From NCBI RefSeq assembly GCF_001650695.1, contig NZ_LWQS01000021.1, positions 1 to 64,000 of the forward strand: DNA of 64,000 bases, written 5' to 3'. Positions 48,326 to 55,900 of this stretch are shown one piece after another. Below the pieces are notes generated by a model that was not told where the DNA came from, searched no databases, and worked only from the letters and a program-made list of their open reading frames with translations. A program made the position numbers and the translations under genes. Numbering within the stretch: position 1 is the first letter of the stretch; every line of letters begins with the position of its first letter. Origin of the DNA: Chloroflexus islandicus (lineage in GTDB: Bacteria > Chloroflexota > Chloroflexia > Chloroflexales > Chloroflexaceae).

Positions 48326-50830
48326 GTGCGTTCATTGCATAACAATCGCTATTCTCAACATTGGCCGCTGCTGCTGGCCATCTTGATCGGCACGGCGCTG
48401 CGGATGGCGCTGTGGGGCCATCTGCCGCGGCTCAGTTTGATTTCTGACGAAGCCGAGTATTTGGCTGCCGCCGATTGGCTGGCCCATGGGCGCGGCTTTG
48501 CGTGGCATACTGGCTATCTCTGGACGCGGGCGCCACTCTATCCGCTGTTTCTGGCGGCGCATGTTGCGCTGTTCGGGCGGAATCTGGCCGTGATCTTCGC
48601 CAGCCAGACGTTGCTCAGCCTGCTGAATGTGGGATTGGTCTATGCCCTCACCCGGCGGCTGGTTGAGAGGCGGACAGAACATTTTACCCGGAACCCGGCC
48701 CTGAAGGGCCGGGCTATGGTTACGAAGCCCGCTCCGCGGGCTGATGACCCTCACCCCCAGCCCCTCTCCCACTATCGCGGGAGAGGGGGGCAGCACCGAG
48801 CTTTGAGGCATTGCGCCGCGATCAACGCTTGTGATCGACCACATGTTTTGTCCGCACCTCAACGGCGGCTGGGAGGTTCGCCGCTGATTGCTGGCGGCGC
48901 GGCGCTGCTGAGTGCGGTGGCGCTGCCGTTGGCGATGTATCCACAGTTTTTGCTCAGCGAGACGCTGTTTATCACGCTGCTGCTGGCGGCGTTCTTGCTC
49001 TTGGCCGATCCGCAGCGGCGGCGGAATGTGCTGCTCGGCGGGCTATTGCTCGGTCTGGCGACGCTCACCCGTGGCTTGCTGCTCGGTTTCTTGCCGCTGG
49101 TCGCGCTCTGGATCGGCTGGCGGGCGAGCGGTGGTTGGCGCGAGCGGTTGGTTGCGGCGCTCTTACCCTTGCTGGCCGCTGGCGCGTTGATCGGGCCGTG
49201 GGCGATCTACGCTTCGCGCACCTACGGCGGCTTGATCGTGATCGATACCACTGGCGCGTACAATCTAGCGCTGGGTGGGCGCACCGCTTACGACGGCGGG
49301 CGTAGTGATGCGCCGACGCGCAACTTCACGCTAGCCCTGCTTGATCCCACCCTCGATGATGGCGCGCGCGCGGCGCTGGCTGCCGGTTCGTGTCTCGCCC
49401 AAACCGGTGATCCACGCCTCAGCGCCGCGCTGGCGAAGCCGGTGACGGCGATCACGCAGGCCGAGCGGCAACGCTTGCTCAGCGCCGAAGGGTGGTGCTT
49501 GATCTGGGCCAAGCCATGGGCGTTCGTCGAGAAGACGCTGATTGAACTGGTTGATCTATTTCAAATCAACTACAGCGGCGCCGAACGGCTGGCCGAAGGG
49601 TTTGCGTTGGGCCGGTTGCCGCGCTGGTATACGCTGGCGCTGCTGCTGCTCGACGACACGCTCTACATCGTCACATTGCCGCTGGCGGTATTGGGTTGGG
49701 CGGCGTTGCGGCGCCAGCCTGCGAACGGCGCATTGCTTGGCTTGATCGGGCTATGGCTGCTCTACAATATCGCTGCCGCGCCGCTGTTGTTTGCGATCAA
49801 CCGCTTTCGCACTCCACTGCTGCCGTTCCTCTTCGTCTTGGCGATGTTCGCGCTGGCGGCGCTGCCGCGTTGGCGGCTGCGGCTGGCGAGCTGGCAAACG
49901 CGGCTCTACGCGCTGTTAGCCATCGTTTTGTGGCTGATCGCCGCTACGCCGTATGCCTACCTCGAACCGCTGGCGCCGGGCGCGCCCTCCCGTTGGGCAT
50001 CGTACTTTGGCCCCTACCCGTCGGCGCTAGCGGCGGCCCAGATCGCATGGCAGAGCCGTCCGCAGTATGAGGCGGCGGCGCGCTTGGAAGCGGCGGTCGA
50101 ACGCGATGATCTGGCGGCGTGGGCGCAGGCGCTGGCCGATCCGGCGTTGCCGGCGTATGCGCGGGCGGTGGCCGAGCCGTTGTTGGCGGCGCGGCGCGGC
50201 CAGCCGGCGCAGGGGTTGGAATTGTTAGCGCAAGGACAGCCGCTCTACCCGTGGCAGACGGCAGTGGTGCGCGGCGAGTTGTTGCGCCAGATGGGTGATC
50301 TGGCCGGTGCGCGCCAGTGGTTGGGCTTGACGCTGGTTGATGACTGGAATCCGACGGCGTGGGCGTGGCGCTGGCTGCACCCGCCGCGCCTGCCCGGTGA
50401 CCGGATCGATCTGGCCGATGATAACGATCTCGGCTATATTGACGGCTTCTATCTCGGCGAGTTTGATCCGGCGTTAGGTGCGACAGTGCGGTGGGCGAGC
50501 GAGACGGCCCGCTTGCGCTTCCCGGCGGCGGCGACCGGCCAACCGCGCCAGTTCTGTGTGCGGGCGGCGGCCAACTGGCCGCCCGATCTGCCGTCGCCAA
50601 CTGTGCAAGTGGCGCTGGGCGAGACGGTGCTGGGGACGTTGACGCCTGACCGCTCGTTGCGTGAGGACTGCGTGCCGTTGCCGGCCTTGCCGGCGGGGGC
50701 CGATTATGTGATCACGCTGACTAGTCCCGGCTTTGTGCCCGATGCGCTCGATCTGGTGCGCCGGCAGGGGCCGCAGGTCGGGCAGGTGCGGATTCTGGCC
50801 TTCCAGCTCGATTGGGCTGAGGTGCGGTGA
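48326..50830 (+). CDS. GT39-family membrane glycosyltransferase interrupted in frame by a repeat element
   Basis: 834 residues. GTG start. The first helix LLLAILIGTALRMALWG is followed by LISDEAEYLAAADWL, the catalytic acidic motif, and RAPLYPLFLAAHVALFG. Residues about 113-180 are encoded by a family A repeat (48662-48863) and read as an Arg/Pro-rich stretch (for example HPQPLSHYRGRGGQ) absent from the paralogues at 51296 and 53568. After it the normal sequence resumes (LPLAMYPQFLLSETLF). The C-terminal third has TPR-like helices and a terminal domain beginning IDLADDNDLGYIDGFY, shared with those two paralogues. The reading frame is intact, so the protein may still be made. Whether the loop tolerates the insertion is open. 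Confidence 0.85.
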   Translation: MRSLHNNRYSQHWPLLLAILIGTALRMALWGHLPRLSLISDEAEYLAAADWLAHGRGFAWHTGYLWTRAPLYPLFLAAHVALFGRNLAVIFASQTLLSLLNVGLVYALTRRLVERRTEHFTRNPALKGRAMVTKPAPRADDPHPQPLSHYRGRGGQHRALRHCAAINACDRPHVLSAPQRRLGGSPLIAGGAALLSAVALPLAMYPQFLLSETLFITLLLAAFLLLADPQRRRNVLLGGLLLGLATLTRGLLLGFLPLVALWIGWRASGGWRERLVAALLPLLAAGALIGPWAIYASRTYGGLIVIDTTGAYNLALGGRTAYDGGRSDAPTRNFTLALLDPTLDDGARAALAAGSCLAQTGDPRLSAALAKPVTAITQAERQRLLSAEGWCLIWAKPWAFVEKTLIELVDLFQINYSGAERLAEGFALGRLPRWYTLALLLLDDTLYIVTLPLAVLGWAALRRQPANGALLGLIGLWLLYNIAAAPLLFAINRFRTPLLPFLFVLAMFALAALPRWRLRLASWQTRLYALLAIVLWLIAATPYAYLEPLAPGAPSRWASYFGPYPSALAAAQIAWQSRPQYEAAARLEAAVERDDLAAWAQALADPALPAYARAVAEPLLAARRGQPAQGLELLAQGQPLYPWQTAVVRGELLRQMGDLAGARQWLGLTLVDDWNPTAWAWRWLHPPRLPGDRIDLADDNDLGYIDGFYLGEFDPALGATVRWASETARLRFPAAATGQPRQFCVRAAANWPPDLPSPTVQVALGETVLGTLTPDRSLREDCVPLPALPAGADYVITLTSPGFVPDALDLVRRQGPQVGQVRILAFQLDWAEVR
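48662..48863. repeat. Family A element inserted inside a coding sequence
   Basis: About 202 bp with terminal inverted repeats: left 48662-48682 (gttgagaggcggacagaac…) and right 48843-48863 (…gttttgtccgcacctcaac). The arms match at 18 of 21 positions. Internal modules (ggccctgaagggcc, gcccgctccgcgggc, the cccctctccc hairpin, gcgatcaacg) are in the reverse order of the intergenic copies at 61001-61195 and 61441-61635, so this copy is inverted. Confidence 0.85.
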
Positions 50831-50854
50831 GGGGGGCGGTGGGTTCCTTCTTGT

Positions 50855-51215
50855 CATTGCGAGGGAGCGGCGGCGGCCAACGCAGGTGGTTGCCGTACGA
50901 CCGAAGCAATCTCCCCCTTCGGCGGGAAGGCTCCGCTCCCGCGCTCGTGGGGGATTGCTTCGCCGCCTGCGGCGGCTCGCAATGACAACCGGGGAGCGAC
51001 CGGCAAGGCTCCGCTCCCGCGCTCGTGGGGGATTGCTTCGCCGCCTGCGGCGGCTCGCAATGACAACCGGGGAGCGACCGGCAAGGCTCCGCTCCCGCGT
51101 TTGCGGGGGATTGCTTCGCCGCCTGCGGCGGCTCGCAATGACAACCGGGGAGCGACCGGCAAGGCTCCGCTCCCGCGCTCGTGGGGGATTGCTTCGCTGC
51201 GCGAGGGCCGAGCGC
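50855..51215. repeat. Family B units in a 78-bp tandem array
   Basis: After one forward unit (tcattgcgagggagc…gaagcaatctccc, 50855-50915) come four tandem units of exactly 78 bp beginning at 50927, 51005, 51083 and 51161. Each contains ggggattgcttcgccgcc, the palindrome gccgcctgcggcggc and ctcgcaatgacaac. The last unit is partial. There are no variable spacers, so it is not a CRISPR array. The gap 50831-51295 has no gene; open frames through it are repeat sequence. Confidence 0.85.
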
Positions 51216-51295
51216 CGCTCGGCCTCTACCGCGCCCCCGCGCAAGGACATAGGGGAAGTGTAGGATTGCATCTTGGCGTTACACCGAGGTCTGGC

Positions 51296-53428
51296 ATGGC
51301 CATTGAACGGCGCCATAATCGACGCTGGTGGCTTGTGGTAGCGGCGCTGACCGCGCTGGCGCTGTTGTTGCGTCTGTTGGTCTGGCGCTGGCGCGAGTTG
51401 TATCCGCTGGGAGGCGACGAGGCCGAATATTTGGCGCAGGCGCTCACCCTCTTGCAAGAGCGGCGCTACGTCGAGTTGCGCTTGATGCGTCCGCCGCTGT
51501 ATCCGCTCTTTCTCGCGGCTGCGATCCTTGTGGTCGATTCGTTGGTGCAGAACTTGCGGCTGGTGCAGGCGGTGATCAGTGCGTTGACGGTGCCCCTGAT
51601 CGCGTTGCTGGCGCGGGCCTTGGCCCAGCGCAGCGCGCCGCACATGCCGCCAGTGTTTGCGCGTTGGGCCGGGTTGTTGGCCGCTCTGCTCACCGCGCTG
51701 AACTACACGCTGGCTGCCAATGCTACCGAGCTGCTGACCGAGACGCTCTTTTTGGCTGGTTTGAGCCTTGTGCTGTGGCTGGCGCTCTTGCCGGCGCCAC
51801 CATGGTGGCGGGCGTTGATGGTAGGGCTTGGGGTGGGGGCGTTGTGTCTGGTGCGGGCGGTGGCGTTGCCGCTGTTGCCGTTGATGATGGGGTGGTGGCT
51901 GATCAATGCGCTGGCCGCCGGCCAGTGGCGGCGCGGCGTGGCCCAAGCGGCGCTGGTGCTGCTCGGCTGCGCGCTGGTGGTGGGGCCGTGGACGGTGCGG
52001 AATACGCTGACGTATGGCGGAGTGATTCTGATCGATACCACCGGGGCCGAGAACTTGTGGCTCGATAACGATCCTGCTGGGCGCGAAGCGGTGAAGGCGC
52101 AGCTCTATGCGCTGGGGGAAGACCGGTTGCTGCGGCAGCGACTCGCTACCGAACGTGGGATCGCGGTGATCACCGCTGATCCGGGCCGTTTCATCGCCAA
52201 GATGAGCCGTGAGCTGCGGCTGTTCTTCGCGCTTGAACATACCGACGATCTGCGGGAGCGGCGGGCGATTTGGGTGTCGCCGGCTGAAGTCGCGGCCCGG
52301 TTGGGGTTGGGGGATGGGGTTTGGTTGCTCATCCTGCTGGCCGGCAGCTACGGGTTGGCGCGGCGCTGGCAAGCCACGCTGGTAAGGGTAGAGGGTTTCT
52401 GGCGCGCGTTGTTGCGCATGTTCGCTGATCCGCGCTGGCTGCTCGGCGCGTGGGTGGCGTATGTGGCGCTCACCACGCTCATCTTTCATGTTGAATTACG
52501 CTACCGCTTGCCGCTCTATCCGGTGCTGTTGGCCTACAGCGGCATGGTAGGGGCCGCGTGGCTGCCGGCGCTGCGGCATGCCCTGCCGCGTCCGCATCCG
52601 GCGGCGCTGCTCTTACCGTTGCTAGCGTTGGCGATCACCCTCTGGCACGCGCCATATCCGGCGCTGGCATGGCAGTTAGCCGGCAAACATCTGGATTTAG
52701 CGCAGGCAGAACGAGCGCTGGCTGCGGGCGATCCGGCGGCAGCCGCTGCGGCGGCGCAACAAGCACTGGCCCGCGACCGCGCTTCGGTGTTGGCGCGGGT
52801 GGCGTTGGCGCGGGCAGCGCTGGTGGCCGGCGATGCTCCTGCCGCGATGCGATGGCTCGACGAAGCGATTGCGCTGCTGCCGGCCCATCCCTATCCGCAC
52901 TTGTTGCGTGGCGACTTGTTGCGGCAGCAAGGCGATCTGGCGGCGGCCCGCGCTGAGCTGGAGGCATTTGAAGCGGTTTCCCGTGAAGATTTGGCGGCGT
53001 GGCTGTGGGATCGGGCGATCACGCCGCCGTCAGCGACCCTGCGGTTGGGTGATGGCCTTGATCTCGGTTTTATCCGTGGCATGCATCACCCGCTGCCGGG
53101 AGAAGCAGGTTGGCGGTGGACGACCGGTTGGGCGCAGGCGCGGGTGACGGCCCCGGCGGGGGCGCAGGCGCTCACGCTGGAGCTGCGTAGCGGACGGCCC
53201 GACGGTAGTGCGGTACGGGTTTGGGTCACGGTAGACGGCGGCGAACCGCAGCCGTTTATGATTGGCCCCGATTGGCAGACCATTGCGTTGCCACTGTCGC
53301 CGGTTATGCAGCCGCGCGAAGTGGTGGTGGCTGTGCGCTCCCCTACCTTCTGGCCGCGCCAATACGATCCGGCTAGTCCTGATGGTCGCCGGCTAGGGGT
53401 GCAAGTGCGGCACATAGTAGTGCGGTGA
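51296..53428 (+). CDS. GT39-family membrane glycosyltransferase with TPR and C-terminal module
   Basis: 710 residues. The first helix is WWLVVAALTALALLLRLL; the acidic loop motif GGDEAEYLAQALTLL precedes RPPLYPLFLAA. About ten to eleven membrane helices reach to residue about 460. TPR-like helices follow (LDLAQAERALAAGDPAAAAAAAQQ … GDLAAARAELEAF). The terminal module begins LGDGLDLGFIRGMHHPLPGE and ends with IVVR. The ATG at 51296 was chosen because the upstream open frame (from 51101) reads through the family B array. It is a paralogue of the genes at 48326 and 53568. Confidence 0.88.
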   Translation: MAIERRHNRRWWLVVAALTALALLLRLLVWRWRELYPLGGDEAEYLAQALTLLQERRYVELRLMRPPLYPLFLAAAILVVDSLVQNLRLVQAVISALTVPLIALLARALAQRSAPHMPPVFARWAGLLAALLTALNYTLAANATELLTETLFLAGLSLVLWLALLPAPPWWRALMVGLGVGALCLVRAVALPLLPLMMGWWLINALAAGQWRRGVAQAALVLLGCALVVGPWTVRNTLTYGGVILIDTTGAENLWLDNDPAGREAVKAQLYALGEDRLLRQRLATERGIAVITADPGRFIAKMSRELRLFFALEHTDDLRERRAIWVSPAEVAARLGLGDGVWLLILLAGSYGLARRWQATLVRVEGFWRALLRMFADPRWLLGAWVAYVALTTLIFHVELRYRLPLYPVLLAYSGMVGAAWLPALRHALPRPHPAALLLPLLALAITLWHAPYPALAWQLAGKHLDLAQAERALAAGDPAAAAAAAQQALARDRASVLARVALARAALVAGDAPAAMRWLDEAIALLPAHPYPHLLRGDLLRQQGDLAAARAELEAFEAVSREDLAAWLWDRAITPPSATLRLGDGLDLGFIRGMHHPLPGEAGWRWTTGWAQARVTAPAGAQALTLELRSGRPDGSAVRVWVTVDGGEPQPFMIGPDWQTIALPLSPVMQPREVVVAVRSPTFWPRQYDPASPDGRRLGVQVRHIVVR

Positions 53429-53560
53429 AGATACCACCGAGGACACGGAGGGATACGTTTACCGCAGGGGACGCCGAGGACGCGGAGAGAGCAGAAATAC
53501 CTCTGCGACCTCTGCGCTCTCTGCGGTAAAAAACCCCGGCGCTCTCCGCGGTAAAACCTA
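53429..53560. repeat. Family C repeat
   Basis: Direct and inverted units of the accgcagaggacgcggag type: ggacacggagg, ccgcaggggacgc, then the complement cctctgcgacctctgcgctc and ctctgcggtaaaa. The two halves can pair, so transcription would give a long imperfect hairpin between two glycosyltransferase genes. Confidence 0.65.
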
Positions 53561-53567
53561 GTGACGA

Positions 53568-55619
53568 ATGACGATGAAACGCGAAACGTGGTGGCTGATT
53601 GGCATTTTAGCACTGGCGGCGCTGATCCGGATCGGGTTGTGGCTGCAACCACTTCATTTGCCGGCTAACGATGAAGTCGAGTATCTGACCGTTGCCCGCG
53701 ATCTGCTGGCAGGGCGTGGGTGGAGCTTCTATGAACGCTACCACTGGCTGCGCGCGCCGCTCTATCCGCTCTGGCTAGCCGGGTCGCTCTGGCTGGCCGG
53801 TGGCGACGTGTGGCTGGCGGCGTTGCCAAATATCGCGCTCAGCGTCTTGAATGTCTACCTGATCTACCGCCTCTCGCAGGCAATTGGCGATCACGCTAGC
53901 CCGCTGGTTCACCGGTTAGCGGCGCTGGCAGCGGCCATCCTGCTCACCCACGCCACCTTCGCCTCGCTCTACATGAGCGAAACCCTCTTCACCACCCTGT
54001 TTAGCGCCGCGCTCTGGCTATTGCTGGCGTGGCGGCAACGCGGCGCGCGCTGGCCCGATTGGCGGATCGTTGCTGCCGGCGGGTTATGGGGCCTTGCCCT
54101 CCTCACCCGCTCGATGCCGCTCTACTTTACCATGGTGGTGGCCGGCTGGATTGCGGTCGTCGCCGCTGGCCATTGGCGCAACCTTATGCGCCGTCCCGCC
54201 ACCCTGCTGATCGGCGTGGTCTTTGCTGTCACCGCCATGGCCGTCGTCGCGCCGTGGACGATCCGTAATTGCTTGAGTTACCGTAGTTGCATTCTGATCG
54301 AGACTGGACTCTCGTACAACTTGTGGGCTTTCAACGAGCCACGTGAAGATATGGCGACCATCTTCCGCGTGCTCGAAAACATCCCCGACCCATCAGAACG
54401 GGCGGCCTACGCCACCGCGCGCGGGTTGGAGCGGTTGCGCGAAGATCCGGCGATTATGCTGCGCAAGCTGTGGCCGAACTGGCTGGCGATCTGGCGGGTG
54501 AAGGCCATCCAAGACCGCTTCCTGCTCGAAGACTACCGGGCCGATCCGCCGCCATTGCTCTTCCTCGCCGCGCTGATCTTCGACGATCTGCTCTACGGAG
54601 TGATCGCCGTGGGAGGCGTGGCGGCATTAGTCTATGCCGCCATGCGCGGGCGCGCACCAGCGGTCTTGCTAGGATTGTGGCTAGCTTACTTTATCGCCGT
54701 ATCGCTGGTCACGCACGGCGAAGGGCGTTACCGGCACTTCATCTTCTGCGCGCTGATCCCGTATGCAGCGCGGGCATGGCTGGCACTGCCGGCACTGGCG
54801 CGCCGGCGTCACCGGCTGGCAATGGGGACGGCGCTCGCGGCGGCGGGTGCGGTTGGTCTTTCAGCACTGCTCGCCTACCACTGGGACTACGCCATCCAAG
54901 GCGGCGCGCGCAGCTTCTGGCGGCTGAGCGGCGATCTGGCCCGCGCCGCCGGCAATCTGCCGCAGGCCGCCACCTTCTACCAACAGGCGCTCGCGGCCCA
55001 ACCAACTCCCGACGGCTATCTGGCGCTGGGCCATACCTTGCGCGCGCAGGGAGACACCGCCGGCGCGATTGCCGCCTACCGGGCCGCCATCCGCAGCAAC
55101 ATGCTCTATGCGCCGTCGTATGTCTATCTCGGTGATCTGCTGCGCGAAACCGGTGAACGTGACGAAGCTCGCCGCGTCTACCGTCCGCAATACGCTAGCG
55201 AACAGACCCTGCTCGATCTAGCGTGGCGCGACACCGTACCGGTTGCGCAAACCGTGATCGAGGTCGGGGATGGGCTTGATTTCGGCTACCTGAGCGGCTT
55301 CTACCCTGCCGAAGAGCTGGCCGGCGCACGCGCGCGCTGGACAGGGCCAGTGGCGCGGATTCGGGTGCCGGCGACGGCGCGGGTGGTGCGGTTGCGGGTC
55401 GCGGCGCTGCGGCCCGACGCGCCGGTGGCGGGGCAGATCTGTAGCGACGGTCAGTGCCACTCGTTGAGCCTCGGCGTGGCGTGGCGCTGGCTGATCGTGC
55501 AACTGCCGCCGGCGACGACCGCCTCCCAACTCCGGGACATCGAGTTGCGGGTGACGCCGTGGCCGGCGCCGGATGGGCGCGAGCTGGGGTTGGTGGTGGA
55601 TACGGTGGAGGTGCGGTAG
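53568..55619 (+). CDS. GT39-family membrane glycosyltransferase with TPR and C-terminal module
   Basis: 683 residues. First helix WWLIGILALAALIRIGLWL; acidic motif LPANDEVEYLTVARDLLAG; then RAPLYPLWLAGSLWLAGG. About ten membrane helices reach to residue about 440. Two or three TPR units follow (AAGNLPQAATFYQQALAAQP, AQGDTAGAIAAYRAAIR). The last 120 residues begin VIEVGDGLDFGYLSGFYP and end VDTVEVR, the module shared with the genes at 48326 and 51296. Shortest of the three paralogues and without repeat insertion, so it is a good reference for the family. Confidence 0.88.
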   Translation: MTMKRETWWLIGILALAALIRIGLWLQPLHLPANDEVEYLTVARDLLAGRGWSFYERYHWLRAPLYPLWLAGSLWLAGGDVWLAALPNIALSVLNVYLIYRLSQAIGDHASPLVHRLAALAAAILLTHATFASLYMSETLFTTLFSAALWLLLAWRQRGARWPDWRIVAAGGLWGLALLTRSMPLYFTMVVAGWIAVVAAGHWRNLMRRPATLLIGVVFAVTAMAVVAPWTIRNCLSYRSCILIETGLSYNLWAFNEPREDMATIFRVLENIPDPSERAAYATARGLERLREDPAIMLRKLWPNWLAIWRVKAIQDRFLLEDYRADPPPLLFLAALIFDDLLYGVIAVGGVAALVYAAMRGRAPAVLLGLWLAYFIAVSLVTHGEGRYRHFIFCALIPYAARAWLALPALARRRHRLAMGTALAAAGAVGLSALLAYHWDYAIQGGARSFWRLSGDLARAAGNLPQAATFYQQALAAQPTPDGYLALGHTLRAQGDTAGAIAAYRAAIRSNMLYAPSYVYLGDLLRETGERDEARRVYRPQYASEQTLLDLAWRDTVPVAQTVIEVGDGLDFGYLSGFYPAEELAGARARWTGPVARIRVPATARVVRLRVAALRPDAPVAGQICSDGQCHSLSLGVAWRWLIVQLPPATTASQLRDIELRVTPWPAPDGRELGLVVDTVEVR

Positions 55620-55828
55620 GCAAGCTGCACAGTGTGCCGCTCTGGGGCGACCGTTCATCGCGCTGAACCTGTCAAGCTGTTAGCAACATGTCTCATAAGC
55701 AATGTTATCGAATGAAAAATTGAAAGTTTTAGCAAGAACTTATTACTGACAGAGTAAAAAACAGTTCTGTCACTGATTGAATAGAGCTTGATGGTCTATT
55801 ACGCTCATTGATTGATTTAGTGGTCAGA

Positions 55829-55857
55829 TTGAAAAACAAACCGGCTTGTGATACAAT
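55829..55857 (+). promoter_or_regulatory. Promoter of the AT-rich 1244-residue gene
   Basis: TTGAAA (55829-55834), 17-bp spacer, TACAAT (55852-55857). The leader is about 37 nt, with AGAGG at 55889-55893. It lies in a 281-bp AT-rich gap that holds no other feature. Confidence 0.65.
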
Positions 55858-55900
55858 AAAATAAAATTTAGTAATCCTTAATCGGGTTAGAGGTTGAAAA

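Noticed and set aside
50927-51215. Possible CRISPR array with 78-bp period
   Set aside because: Whole 78-bp units are identical; there are no unique spacers.
50474-52489. 671-residue minus-strand frame across two glycosyltransferases and the family B array
   Set aside because: It reads through tandem repeats as repeated peptides and opposes two well-supported membrane proteins.
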